A program made the translations under genes and the position numbers. A stretch of DNA of 64,000 nt from JARRKC01 sp963723965 (GTDB lineage Bacteria; Acidobacteriota; UBA6911; RPQK01; JAPXNP01). Location: assembly GCA_963723965.1 (NCBI GenBank), contig CAVRSV010000017.1, positions 62,001-126,000 on the forward strand, written 5' to 3'. Shown here piece after piece: positions 8,015 to 17,127 of the stretch. How positions within the stretch are numbered: the stretch's first letter is position 1; every line of letters starts with the position of its first letter. The notes beneath the pieces are model-generated. The model saw only the letters and a list, made by a program, of their open reading frames with translations. It searched no databases and was not told the origin of the DNA.

Positions 8015-9046
8015 ATGGAACGCATTCTGGTACTCGCCACTACGCAGGCGGATGGGACGTTGGGGAAAACGGGCCTCGAGGCGGTCGCGGCCGCCGTCGA
8101 GCTCAAGGATCAGCTTTCGGCCGAGCTCGTTGTCGGGCTGGTGGGCGGACGCGTCCAGGAGGGCGCCGATCGGCTTGCCAACTGCGGCGCCGGTCAGATC
8201 ATCGCCGTCGAAGGTTCCGAGTTCGAGCCGTCGCGGTATGCGACGGATGCGGCGGCTTTCGAGGCGCTGTGCCGGAAAGCGGCGCCAACTCTGGTCGTGG
8301 CAGTGGGGTCTTCTCGCTTGAACCGGTCGCTGCCGGGTGTGGCCTTCCGTCTGGAGGGGCGAATCGATACGCATGTGTGTGGATGCCGTTCCGAGGGTGA
8401 TGTCCTCAGCGTGACCCGCTGGTTCTACCGCCAGCGGATGAAGGGAGTCCTGCAGCGCTCCCATCGCCCCTGGTTCATCGTCTTCGATGCGGGAGTCGTG
8501 GCGGCCTGGGAGGGCACGGCCGGGAGTGCCCGGGTGGAACGTGTCGATGTGGCGCTGCCGGCCGCGGCCCTGCGGACCGAAGTGCGCCGGGTGATCGAAC
8601 CTCCCGCCGCCGAGCAGACCATTCGTCCCGACGCCGACCTGCTGTTCGTGGCCGGGGCGGGCTGGACGAAACGCCAGGCGGACGGTCAGACGCACGTGCA
8701 GGACGCCGAGAATCTGATTCTGGGTTTTCTGAAGCTGTCCCACGCCTCTCTCGGCGGCAGCAAGTCGATGGTCGATCTGGCAGGCGAAGGACAGAAGGTT
8801 CTCTCGTTCATGACCCATCTGAATCAAATCGGCCAGACCGGGGCGACCCCCCGCCACCCCAAGGGGTTGGCGGCCTGCTGCCATGGAGAGGAACCTCACG
8901 TGGTAGGATGGCGGTTCATCAACGAGCGGCGGGCCATCAACACAGATCCGAACTGCGGCTGGGCCCAGGGCAAAGCGGATGTGCTCTATGTTGCCGACGC
9001 CTTCGCAGTCATGTCGAAGGTGAACGAACTTCTGGCAAAGGAATAA
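8015..9046 (+). CDS. etfA: electron transfer flavoprotein, alpha subunit (divergent)
   Basis: A 343-residue EtfA-like protein. The N-terminal domain (MERILVLATTQADG..., then alternating strands) is typical. The C-terminal FAD domain keeps QIGQTGATPRHPKG and INTDPNCG, the counterparts of the GQTGK and AINxD motifs that hold FAD. The usual glycine-rich GISGAIQH stretch is replaced by GLAACCHGEEPHVVGWRF, so the flavin site is unusual. It forms the heterodimer with EtfB; the ribosome site (GAAGGA) precedes the ATG. The stop is 6 bp before the next gene. Confidence 0.83.
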   Translation: MERILVLATTQADGTLGKTGLEAVAAAVELKDQLSAELVVGLVGGRVQEGADRLANCGAGQIIAVEGSEFEPSRYATDAAAFEALCRKAAPTLVVAVGSSRLNRSLPGVAFRLEGRIDTHVCGCRSEGDVLSVTRWFYRQRMKGVLQRSHRPWFIVFDAGVVAAWEGTAGSARVERVDVALPAAALRTEVRRVIEPPAAEQTIRPDADLLFVAGAGWTKRQADGQTHVQDAENLILGFLKLSHASLGGSKSMVDLAGEGQKVLSFMTHLNQIGQTGATPRHPKGLAACCHGEEPHVVGWRFINERRAINTDPNCGWAQGKADVLYVADAFAVMSKVNELLAKE

Positions 9047-9052
9047 TCGACT

Positions 9053-9838
9053 ATGGGGCTGCTGGAGGGAAAGAAGGGCCTCGTCCTCGGGGTCGCCAAC
9101 GAGCGGTCGATCGCCTGGGGCATTGCGCGCGCCGCGGCTCAGGAAGGTGCGGCCCTGGGCTTCAATTACCTGGGAGAAGCCCTGGAACGACGCGTTCGTC
9201 CCCTCGCCGAATCGCTCGATGCGGAGATCATCGAGGCGCTGGATGTTTCCAGTGACCGTCAGATCGACGATTTCTTCGGGAAAGTGCAGGCCCGGTGGGG
9301 CGAACTCGATTTTCTCGTGCACTCCATCGCCTTTGCCAACAAGGAGAGTCTGCGCTGCCGGTTCGTCGAGACGGCTCGTTCCGATTTCCACCTCGCCATG
9401 GATATCTCCTGCTACAGTTTCATCGCCCTGGCGAGACGGGCCCTGCCGCTGCTCAAGCCTGGAGCTAGTGTGCTGACGCTAACCTACATCGGATCGACGC
9501 GGGCCATGCCGAACTACAACGTGATGGGAGTGGCCAAGGCGGCTCTCGAAGCGGCGGTCCGCTATCTGGCGACCGACCTGGGCGCCCAGGGGATCCGCGT
9601 CAATGCCATTTCGGCGGGGCCGATCAAGACATTGGCTGCCTCCGGAGTGAGCGGCTTTCGAGATCTGCTGGGCAGCTACGAGAGATGCACTCCCCTGCGC
9701 CGCAACGTCACGACCGACGACGTCGGCCGGAGCGCCCTGTATCTGATCTCGGAACTCTCCAGCGGCGTGACGGGAGAAGTCCACTACGTCGACGCCGGCT
9801 TCAACATCAGCCCCGGTCTCACCCTGGTCGAAGACTGA
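9053..9838 (+). CDS. fabI: FabI-like enoyl-[acyl-carrier-protein] reductase
   Basis: A 261-residue short-chain dehydrogenase of the FabI class. The N-terminal NAD(P)-binding segment (GLVLGVANERSIAWGIA) and the catalytic set Y145, Y155 and K162 in LTYIGSTRAMPNYNVMG..K align with E. coli FabI Y146, Y156 and K163. C-terminal RRNVTTDDVG is also typical. FabI reduces trans-2-enoyl-ACP at the end of each elongation cycle. Its place in an ETF/acyl-CoA dehydrogenase operon suggests coordination with, or an enoyl-CoA role in, the same acyl pathway; this is inference. Confidence 0.9.
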   Translation: MGLLEGKKGLVLGVANERSIAWGIARAAAQEGAALGFNYLGEALERRVRPLAESLDAEIIEALDVSSDRQIDDFFGKVQARWGELDFLVHSIAFANKESLRCRFVETARSDFHLAMDISCYSFIALARRALPLLKPGASVLTLTYIGSTRAMPNYNVMGVAKAALEAAVRYLATDLGAQGIRVNAISAGPIKTLAASGVSGFRDLLGSYERCTPLRRNVTTDDVGRSALYLISELSSGVTGEVHYVDAGFNISPGLTLVED

Positions 9839-9849
9839 GGGACCCCAGC

Positions 9850-10155
9850 CTACGCCCGCTTGGCGGCCTCTGCGCCCATCTCTTCGGCCTTGGCGATGTA
9901 GCCTTTGGCGTTGTAGAACATGGAGAGACTGGTATAGGCGTGGATGTTGTCCGGTTCCACCCCGCGCAGATGTTCTCCGAGTTCGATGGCCCGATCGAGA
10001 TCTCCCTGGTGGTAACAGGTCATAGCCAGGGCATGCAGAGCATCCCCGTAATCGGGATCCAGTTCCAGCGCTTTCGTCAGCGCTTCGGCAGCCTCGTCCA
10101 GCTTATCGTCGCTGAACAGTTCCATGCCCTGAAGATAGAGCGATTCCTTGTCCAT
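9850..10155 (-). CDS. small TPR-repeat protein
   Basis: A 101-residue protein made almost entirely of tetratricopeptide repeats (motifs such as DEAAEALTKALELDPDYGDALHALAMTCYHQGD, here split as two consecutive helix pairs). The start ATG 10155 is chosen because GAGAGG lies just upstream; the longer frame reads into the neighbouring peptidase gene. TPR proteins act as protein-binding scaffolds. It follows the M16 peptidase pair on the same strand with a 13-bp gap, so it is probably co-transcribed, and converges with fabI. Confidence 0.8.
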   Translation of the reverse strand: MDKESLYLQGMELFSDDKLDEAAEALTKALELDPDYGDALHALAMTCYHQGDLDRAIELGEHLRGVEPDNIHAYTSLSMFYNAKGYIAKAEEMGAEAAKRA

Positions 10156-10168
10156 GTGATCCTCTCGT

Positions 10169-11524
10169 TCAGACGGCGCCCAACGGCTGTCCTGCCGCAT
10201 TGAAAACGGAGACCGGTCCCAGGGAGGCCAACTCAGGCTCGAGGACTCGCCGATCTCCAATGACGACGACGAGCGAGTGCTCCGGAAGGAGGAACCGAGC
10301 GGCGGCCTCCTGGACCTGCCGGGTGGTCACCGACTGGATCCTCGGAATGAATTCACGGTAATAGTCCAAAGGCAGGCCCGTGAGCCGCCGGGTCGCCTCC
10401 AGCGCTGCGACGGAGGCGGGAGTTTCCAGACGGCGCAGAAAGGCCCCGATCAGTTCCGCCTTGCAGCGATCGAGTTCCGCCTGGGCAGGTGGAGCCTCGC
10501 GCAGTCCTGTCATCTCCTCCAGAATGTCCGTGACGGCTTCCCGGGTCTTTTCGGTCCGGACACTGGTCCCGGCGACGAGGACACCGGCCTGTGCATATCC
10601 GCTCACAGAACTGTAGGCTCCGTAGGTGTACCCTTTCTGTTCGCGCAACCGGAGAAAGAGGCGGGCGCTTCCGCCGCCTCCCAGGACCTGGTTGACCAGT
10701 TTCAGCAGGTGGTACTCGGGGTGGGCGCGCTTCAGGCCGCGCATCCCCACCAGGACCTTCGTCTGGGCCGATCCGGGACGGTTCACCAGAAGTACCTGAA
10801 TCCCCCTGGCCTCGGTTTCGGGAGGATCGAAGTGCGGGGCGGGCGATCCGGACAGCTGCGGGAATGACCGGTGAACCAGCTCTTCGGCCCGGCCGATGGA
10901 GATCGCCCCGGCGAAAACAATGAGGGTTCCCGCCAGGTGGGAATGACGGGAGTAGAAATCCTGCAGCGCGCCCCGGTCAATGAGATCGAGATCGCCGGGA
11001 GGAACGGAGATCCTCGAATATGGATGGTCCGGAAAGAGTCCCAGGAAAAGCCGTTCGTTGGCGAGAAAACCGGGATCGGCGCGTTGGGCCACCAGCAGGC
11101 TGCGCCAGCGCGTGAGCAGCTTGTCCAGTTCCTGCTCCGGAAAGATCGGATTCAGCACGAGGTCGGACAGGACCTCCAACGCCGCCGCCAGGTGCTCCTT
11201 CAGGCAGGTCAGAGTGATGCTGGAGTGCTCCATGTAGACGTCCGTGTCCAGGTCGGCTGCCAGACGGTCCAGCTGCTCGGCCGTCTGTCGCGAAGATCGG
11301 GCCGACGTTCCCTCCTTCAGCATCTGGATAGACAACTGCAGAAGACCCCTGGGCTTCTCGGGTTCGTGAGCCCGCCCCGCGGGCAGGCCGATGGTGACGC
11401 TGACACGGGGCAGCTGGTCATCGTCGACGCAGATCAGCTGGTGTCCTCCGGGAAGCCGGGCCTCGGGAATCGACGGGAAAACCACGTTTCGCGAAGCTGT
11501 CGGCAGCGGCGGGCGGGCGCTCAT
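10169..11524 (-). CDS. M16 family peptidase-like subunit, non-catalytic
   Basis: A 451-residue M16 (pitrilysin/processing-peptidase) fold protein without the zinc-binding HxxEH motif. The C-terminal half keeps LFLRLREQKGYTYGAYSS, the Arg/Tyr substrate-binding segment characteristic of M16 domains. It starts within the stop of the catalytic partner (ATGA overlap). Such pairs form heterodimers in which one subunit supplies zinc and the other supplies the substrate-binding Arg/Tyr. No signal peptide is evident. Confidence 0.87.
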   Translation of the reverse strand: MSARPPLPTASRNVVFPSIPEARLPGGHQLICVDDDQLPRVSVTIGLPAGRAHEPEKPRGLLQLSIQMLKEGTSARSSRQTAEQLDRLAADLDTDVYMEHSSITLTCLKEHLAAALEVLSDLVLNPIFPEQELDKLLTRWRSLLVAQRADPGFLANERLFLGLFPDHPYSRISVPPGDLDLIDRGALQDFYSRHSHLAGTLIVFAGAISIGRAEELVHRSFPQLSGSPAPHFDPPETEARGIQVLLVNRPGSAQTKVLVGMRGLKRAHPEYHLLKLVNQVLGGGGSARLFLRLREQKGYTYGAYSSVSGYAQAGVLVAGTSVRTEKTREAVTDILEEMTGLREAPPAQAELDRCKAELIGAFLRRLETPASVAALEATRRLTGLPLDYYREFIPRIQSVTTRQVQEAAARFLLPEHSLVVVIGDRRVLEPELASLGPVSVFNAAGQPLGAV

Positions 11525-12795
11525 GAGCGACCCCCGGGATGGACGATCAGCAGAGACTGATTGTCGGCCAGAAAGGTGCGCTGCGCGGTGTCGCGCAGCT
11601 GCGTCGCCGTGACGGAAAGATAGCGCTCCAGCTGTTCGTTGGCCAGATTCGGATCGTCGAGCAGCGAAGTGGCTTCGGCCAGCAGTGCACCGATCCGCGA
11701 AATCCTCTCCATTCGATTCACCATGCGGAATTTGATCTGAGCGCGAGCCTTGTCCAGCTCGGCCTCCGGAACGGTCTGCTCGGAGAAGCGGTGGAGCTCC
11801 TCGTCGAGTGCGGCCAGGAGCCGGTCCGGGGTCGCCCCCTGCTGCACCTGAAACCAGATGCGAAAGAGCCCGGGGCCGCGATGCTGATTGGGCCCCGCAT
11901 AGAGTCCGGTGATCCAGTTGTTGTCGTAAACGAATCGCTGGTAGAGCCGAGAAGAATCGCCCTCGGCGAGCAACAGGGAAAGCATGGACAGGGCGTAGAA
12001 ATCCGGAGAATCCAGTTCCGGCATGTGGAAAGCGATGCCGATGGCGGGCAGCAGGGCCAGATTGTCCTCCAGTTCCTCTACCTTCCGATGGGACTGGGCC
12101 GGCTCGGAAAGGTCGGGCATCTCACGGGTCGTGCCATCCTCGATGGGGCCGAAGTGGCGCTGGACGAGCGCCAGCGCCGGGTCGACCTCGAAATCGCCCG
12201 TCAGCACGAGGACGGCATTTCCCGGGCCGTAGAAGCGCCGGTGAAAGTCAACGGCATCCTCGATCGTGGCCTCTTCGAGATCCTGGACCGAGCCGATGAT
12301 GGGATGGGCGTAGGCCCAGTTGCTGTATGCCAGCTCGTCGAAGCGCAGGTGAGCCAGACCGTAGGGTTGATTGTCGTAGCTCTGCTTCTTTTCCTCGATG
12401 ACGGTGCGGCGCTGGTTCTCGAAATTCTCCTCGGTCACTGCCAGCGAGGCCATCCGGTCCGCCTCGAGCCACAGGGCCAGTTCCAGGAAATGCGAGGGGA
12501 CCGTCTCGAAGTAGTGAGTCCGGTCCTTGTTGGTGGAGGCATTCCACTGGCCGCCGGCCTGATCGATGAGCAGGCCGTGCTCGTTCTTCTTCACCTGCGC
12601 CGAGCCCTGGAACATCATGTGCTCGAACAGATGGGCGAAGCCCGATCGCCCCGGCGTCTCGTAGCTGGACCCGACCCGGTACTGCAACGCCACATGCGCC
12701 AGAGGTATCCGGTCTCTCGGAGCCAGGACGACCCTCAGGCCGTTCGGGAGTCGGTGCTCGACAAACTCGATTCGAGGTGTGTCGGTGAATATCAT
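11521..12795 (-). CDS. M16 family zinc peptidase, catalytic subunit
   Basis: A 424-residue insulinase-type peptidase. The inverted zinc motif HLFEH gives H55, E58 and H59, with the third ligand in VIEEKKQSYDN (E134/E135). N-terminal residues (LPNGLRVVLAPRDRIPLAHVAL) match the family start. It lies first of the pair, overlaps the non-catalytic subunit by 4 bp, and probably works with it in degrading peptides. An in-frame signal sequence is absent, so a cytoplasmic or periplasmic location is undecided. Confidence 0.9.
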   Translation of the reverse strand: MIFTDTPRIEFVEHRLPNGLRVVLAPRDRIPLAHVALQYRVGSSYETPGRSGFAHLFEHMMFQGSAQVKKNEHGLLIDQAGGQWNASTNKDRTHYFETVPSHFLELALWLEADRMASLAVTEENFENQRRTVIEEKKQSYDNQPYGLAHLRFDELAYSNWAYAHPIIGSVQDLEEATIEDAVDFHRRFYGPGNAVLVLTGDFEVDPALALVQRHFGPIEDGTTREMPDLSEPAQSHRKVEELEDNLALLPAIGIAFHMPELDSPDFYALSMLSLLLAEGDSSRLYQRFVYDNNWITGLYAGPNQHRGPGLFRIWFQVQQGATPDRLLAALDEELHRFSEQTVPEAELDKARAQIKFRMVNRMERISRIGALLAEATSLLDDPNLANEQLERYLSVTATQLRDTAQRTFLADNQSLLIVHPGGRS

Positions 12796-12810
12796 TCGAC
12801 GGGCGACCCG

Positions 12811-13419
12811 CTACGGCAGATCAAACTCAAAGAACATCAGCCGCTCATTGTTGGTGACGTTGACGATCTCGGGAAGGTACATCCGGCAGCCTTCGAGCTT
12901 CCCGTCGGCAGGCAACCGGTAGAAGACCACGCCGTGGTCGGTGGAGCCGGGGGCAATCATCTTCTCACCGAACGCCTTGTGCTCGAAATCGAGCAGCATC
13001 TCCCGCTTGACCAGTTTCTGGAGATCCTTGATGTTCGGCATGTTCGATTTCGATTTCTTGGAATTGATCTCCAGGAGCACGTCGGTGTACGGGATCGGCC
13101 GGTTCCGGTGGCCCTCCTGGTCGATGAGAAAGATGTCCCGCTCGTAGATCTGGACGGGGAAGACGCCGTCGTTCTGAACCACGATCAGAACGGGCATCAG
13201 GCCCTTTTCAATGAGCTTGTCCGTGTCGAACAGTTCGTTCGCCTTGGCCTGCGTGTTGCAGGGATAAGCTCCGACCACCAGATTCTGAAAGGCCTGGTGC
13301 GCAGAGTATTCCACGGGGGCGCGCACCTCATACTCCTTGATCTTGTATTTGGCGACAAGGAACGGCACGGCCAGCAACAGAACACACACGACCGCCGCGG
13401 TGCGAGCCCGACTCAGCAT
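12811..13419 (-). CDS. membrane-anchored protein of unknown function
   Basis: A 202-residue protein with one N-terminal hydrophobic helix (AAVVCVLLLAVPFLV) acting as a signal anchor or uncleaved signal. The rest is predicted beta-rich and includes two cysteines (in AYPCNTQ and EGCRMYL) that could form a disulfide outside the cytoplasm. I do not recognise the family. It is 15 bp upstream of the M16 pair on the same strand. TATCAT lies six bases before the ATG with no ribosome site, suggesting a leaderless start of the transcript. Confidence 0.7.
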   Translation of the reverse strand: MLSRARTAAVVCVLLLAVPFLVAKYKIKEYEVRAPVEYSAHQAFQNLVVGAYPCNTQAKANELFDTDKLIEKGLMPVLIVVQNDGVFPVQIYERDIFLIDQEGHRNRPIPYTDVLLEINSKKSKSNMPNIKDLQKLVKREMLLDFEHKAFGEKMIAPGSTDHGVVFYRLPADGKLEGCRMYLPEIVNVTNNERLMFFEFDLP

Positions 13420-13449
13420 GTCACTATGATAACCGAAGCCGCCGCCCGG

Positions 13450-14256
13450 TTACGGGCGCGGTGTTGCATCGCCTTCGGTCAGCCCCATCGACCACTTGAC
13501 GGCTTCCGTCCACATCTGGCGAACGTCCTTGCGCTGCCAGATTTCCGGTCGATGCCCCAGGCCGGAGTAAAAGACCCGTCCCTTGCCGTAGTTGCGTGCC
13601 CAAGCCACGGGAATATCGCTCGTATGAACGCCCTGCTTGTTCAAGTCCAACTTCGACGTGTCCAGGCTCATCAGGACCCGGACCTTCGCTCGGGAGAACT
13701 CCTTGGTCTGGTAGATCTCATCCATGATCTGGAAGGTCGGCGGGAAGGGTTTCATGGCCGGGAAGTCCGGATCTTCGACCTTGACGGTCGCGTTGAACTG
13801 CATCCAGGGATGACCGTCGAAGTAACCGCCGATCATCTCTCCGTACTCCGGCCACTTGTAGAACGTGTCGGTCGCATTGTGGGCTCCCAGGAATCCCTTG
13901 CCGTCGTCCCGGACGAAGGAGAGAAAATCGGCTTTCTGCTGATCGTCCATGGGGAGCTCGCCGGTGGTCATGAAGAAGATCGCATCGAAGTAATCCAGAT
14001 TCTTCGCGTTTCCCGGGAGCTTCTTCTTCGTTATCGGTCCGACGTCCGTGTGGATGAAGGTCTCCCAGAGCCCCGATTCCTGCCCCAGTTCATAGAGCGT
14101 TCCCAGAGCATCCGAAACCGATTCATGGTGCCAACCGGTCGACATGCCCACCGCCAGGAGTCTCTTTTTGGGGGTAGGAGTCTGTTGGGCCATGATCGAC
14201 ACGAGTGCAAAAGCCAGCAGCGACAACGAGAACAGTAGGATCAGTTTTTTCATCAT
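13450..14256 (-). CDS. secreted ThuA-like domain protein
   Basis: The chosen start is the ATGATG at 14256/14253, just after GAGG and before a clear signal peptide (KKLILLFSLSLLAFALVSIMA); the longer frame adds 51 residues without signal character. The mature part resembles ThuA/trehalose-utilisation-like proteins, a class I glutamine amidotransferase-type fold: LAVGMSTGWHHESV at the start, GFLGAHNATDTFYKWPEYGEMIGGYFDGHPW in the middle, PVAWARNYGKGRVFYSGLGH near the end. The function of exported ThuA domains is poorly known; a carbohydrate-related role is an inference. Confidence 0.85.
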   Translation of the reverse strand: MMKKLILLFSLSLLAFALVSIMAQQTPTPKKRLLAVGMSTGWHHESVSDALGTLYELGQESGLWETFIHTDVGPITKKKLPGNAKNLDYFDAIFFMTTGELPMDDQQKADFLSFVRDDGKGFLGAHNATDTFYKWPEYGEMIGGYFDGHPWMQFNATVKVEDPDFPAMKPFPPTFQIMDEIYQTKEFSRAKVRVLMSLDTSKLDLNKQGVHTSDIPVAWARNYGKGRVFYSGLGHRPEIWQRKDVRQMWTEAVKWSMGLTEGDATPRP

Positions 14257-15452
14257 GCCTCGCAACGTCCCAAATCTTCGCACCGCGGCCCCGGGGTTGC
14301 AAGACCGTGCGGATTCCGCGGAGGGGATTCCTCGGCTGAGCAAAGGAAGGGAGAGCAGGGATAAAAAAAGTCCCAAGTGATATTCGCAGGGGGACGGTTG
14401 ACGCTTCACAGGCTTCCACTTCCCGAAGGAAGCTTCCTTCCCGTCCGGGGAGGATCCGCTGCAGATTCAATCCGCCGAAGCGAACCAAATCGCGGCAGTC
14501 CCTCTTACCGGCTCGGCTGTTTCCCGCTCGTCCACGAAAAGGGATGACCTTCCCATGTCCGAGGCAGGGACAGCCGGAAGCGTTTCCGGGAGGCTTGCAT
14601 GCTGGCGACCGAAGCCGATCAGCTGCGACAGCTCCGACTTGAATGTCCGGATCTCACGAAGGCGGGTTTCCAGCCACAAGGACTGTCACTCCGCTTCGGA
14701 ATCCTTTCGGGAATCCTAGATCACCGAAGCGATCTCGACTCTCCCTGCTCCTGGGGTCCTACAGGGATACGCTCCAATGATTAATCAAGGCGCATCTCTG
14801 CAAACCCCAAGGGACCATCGAAGCCGAGCGTCCAAGCCAGTCTGTTGCCAGATCGGCTTGCTTCCGCTGGAAGATCGACAAGTCGAACTCCCAACTTCTC
14901 CGCGATGGCTCTCTGAAAGTCGCTCCCGAGGGAGCTTCTATCAGAATGTCACCATCGAGGTCGCTGCCTCCGGGGGTTTCCGTCTCTCGCGTTTACCCCT
15001 TGGGACAAGCGCAAGTCTAGCCGGGCATTCGCCGGAAACGAAGAGAAAAATCGCATCTTCTGAGGCGCACACTCAGTGTGCACCAGAGGGGAGCGACGGC
15101 CTGTCAATGGCAGCGGAGAGTCGAATCCGGGATGTCACAGCTTTTTCACACCGGTTATCCACAGTTTGTGAAAAATGGAGAATTGCGGGCCCGATTTTTC
15201 GATTTGTGCAAATGTCTGTTTGGCCGTTTTCGTCGACTTTGAAGGCCTCTCGTTTTGACTCGTTACGCCGCTTTGAAGTATTTTGAGTGCTGCCGTTCGG
15301 CCGGCGGACACCTGGTGTCGATGCGGCAGACAGTTGGGCGTTGGAGGGGTCCTGCCTCTGTCTTTCTGGGGCCTGCGTAGTCTCTCGTATGGCGAGCGTA
15401 TTCTCCCATTCGCCGTACGGTCCGGGACTGCATAGCGCATGGAGACGATCTC
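14257..15452. other. 1.2-kb intergenic region without a convincing gene
   Basis: Open frames here, including one of 169 codons at 14777-15286, have no recognisable domain and no ribosome site, and look like chance frames in GC-rich DNA. Visible structures are a perfect 16-nt palindrome at 14425-14440, a short hairpin GCACACT/AGTGTGC at 15067-15081, and the DnaA-box hairpin listed separately. The 3' part probably contains the tolC promoter. Base composition is lower in GC than the flanks. Confidence 0.6.
15142..15175. promoter_or_regulatory. inverted repeat enclosing a perfect DnaA box
   Basis: TTTTTCACA (15142-15150) and TGTGAAAAA (15167-15175) are perfect 9-bp inverted arms. Between them lies TTATCCACA (15155-15163), the exact DnaA-box consensus on the plus strand. 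The site is about 280 bp upstream of tolC. It could be a regulatory DnaA site or a chance consensus inside an operator-like palindrome. Confidence 0.45.
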
Positions 15453-17117
15453 ATGTATAGAAGCCTGCTGGTGGTGCTGGGCGTTGCTCTGTTCCTGGGT
15501 GGATCGGTCCTCCTTGCGCAAGACCACCTGGTCAAGAAGTACTACCAGGATGTTCCCGTCTCGAAGGTCGAGCCGGGTCCGCTCCGGCGGATCGGCCGCT
15601 GGGTCGACGACAAACTCTTCCTGACCGAGCGGGAGGCGATCGAACTCGCACTGGAAAACAACTACAGCCTTAACGTGGAAAGGCATAATCAATTCCTGCG
15701 CGAATGGAACATCAGCCTGGACCGTGCGGCCTACGATCCGATCGGGAGTTTCGACCTCAACTGGAACCGGGCCCGCACCCCCACGGCCAGCGTTCTCGAA
15801 GGAGGCACCAGCCTGACGAACATCCTGACCGAATATCGGTTCGGCTATCAGCAGGCTTTCAGCACCGGCTCGACTCTGGAGGTGACCTTTCTGGGGACCA
15901 GGAACCGTTCGACCAGCTTCTTTACGTCTCTCATTCCGGCCATCGACACACAGTTCGATGTCCGGTTCAGGCAGAAACTCCTGGAAGGCTTCCTGAAGGC
16001 CAATGCCGAATATGATCTGGAGATCAGCCGCAACAACCTGGCGGCGTCCGACGAGCAGTTCCGGGCGCTCGTGATCAGTGTGATCGGCCAGGTCCAGCAG
16101 AGCTTCTGGGAGCTGGACTATACCCTCCGGGACATCGAGGTGAAGAAGAAGTCTCTCGAACTGGCGGAGACGACCTACGAACAGAACAAGGCGCGTCTCG
16201 AGGTGGGAACCGCCTCGCGCCTGGAGGTGGTCGAGGCGCAGGCGGAGGTGGCTTCCCGGAGGGAAGAGCTGATCACATCGCAGTATCTCTACCGGCTGGC
16301 GCAGGACGGGCTCATCAAGCTGATCACCGCCCTCGAAGATCCGAGGACCTTCAGGGGCGAGCTGATCCCTGCCGAAACCGACCGGGACCTGAAAGCGCCG
16401 GAATCCTACGACCAGCTGCTCCGACAGGCCCTCGAGCTGCGTCCGGAGATCCATCAGTCCGACCTGAACATTGCCAATCTGGAAGTGGAGCTCGACCGGA
16501 GCCGGGATCGGCTCAAGCCCTCGCTCGAATTCGTGGCGGGATATCAGCAGTTCGGGCTGGGCGGCAACCGCTACATTCGCGATTTCTCCGCGGGGATCTT
16601 CGATGCTCCCATCATCGACATCGTCCCGGGCGGCCTTTGGGACTCTCTTTCTCAGACCTTCGGCGGCAGCTACTACGGCTATGTCGTCGGCCTGAGTCTG
16701 CAGCTTCCCATCCGCAACACGGAGGCGCGAGCTGCCAACGCCCAGGCCCAGATCCAGCTCGACCAGGCGCAGATGCAGAAGTCATCGGTCCGCCAGGATA
16801 TCGGCACGGCGATTCGCAACACCCTCACCACCATCGAAGGGAACCGGGCGCGTATCGACGCCGCTCAATCTGCCGTCGATGCCGCACGGGAGCGACTCGA
16901 AGGGGAACAGGCCCGCTTCGACGTGGGGATGGGCACGACGCGGGACATGATCCAGGCGCAACGGGACCTGCTGGTCGCAGCCACGGTCCTGTTGCGGGCC
17001 CGGATCGACCTGATCGAGAACTACAACACCCTGGACCAGTCGGTGGGAAGAACCCTGGAGCGCCACAACATCGTGCTCCGCGAAGCCCTCGCGGAGAACG
17101 TGGTCGCACCGAAGTAA
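15453..17117 (+). CDS. TolC family outer-membrane channel protein
   Basis: A 554-residue outer-membrane efflux protein with an N-terminal signal peptide (SLLVVLGVALFLGGSVLLAQ). It has the duplicated TolC layout: long amphipathic helices (residues ~190-280 and ~430-520) rich in Ala/Gln/Glu/Arg alternate with beta-strand segments, and ELRPEIHQSDLNIANLE is a typical repeat start. The ATG follows GGAGA. It forms the outer-membrane exit duct of type I secretion or RND/MacAB efflux systems. No inner-membrane or adaptor partner is adjacent, so it probably serves systems encoded elsewhere. Confidence 0.9.
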   Translation: MYRSLLVVLGVALFLGGSVLLAQDHLVKKYYQDVPVSKVEPGPLRRIGRWVDDKLFLTEREAIELALENNYSLNVERHNQFLREWNISLDRAAYDPIGSFDLNWNRARTPTASVLEGGTSLTNILTEYRFGYQQAFSTGSTLEVTFLGTRNRSTSFFTSLIPAIDTQFDVRFRQKLLEGFLKANAEYDLEISRNNLAASDEQFRALVISVIGQVQQSFWELDYTLRDIEVKKKSLELAETTYEQNKARLEVGTASRLEVVEAQAEVASRREELITSQYLYRLAQDGLIKLITALEDPRTFRGELIPAETDRDLKAPESYDQLLRQALELRPEIHQSDLNIANLEVELDRSRDRLKPSLEFVAGYQQFGLGGNRYIRDFSAGIFDAPIIDIVPGGLWDSLSQTFGGSYYGYVVGLSLQLPIRNTEARAANAQAQIQLDQAQMQKSSVRQDIGTAIRNTLTTIEGNRARIDAAQSAVDAARERLEGEQARFDVGMGTTRDMIQAQRDLLVAATVLLRARIDLIENYNTLDQSVGRTLERHNIVLREALAENVVAPK

Positions 17118-17127
17118 ACCCCCTCCT

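Noticed and set aside
15142..15175. Chromosomal replication origin
   Set aside because: Only one DnaA box was found, with no AT-rich unwinding region and no dnaA, dnaN, gyrB or parAB genes nearby.
14777..15286. 169-codon open frame in the spacer upstream of tolC
   Set aside because: No ribosome site, no recognisable domain, and composition unlike the neighbouring genes; it also runs through the DnaA-box palindrome.
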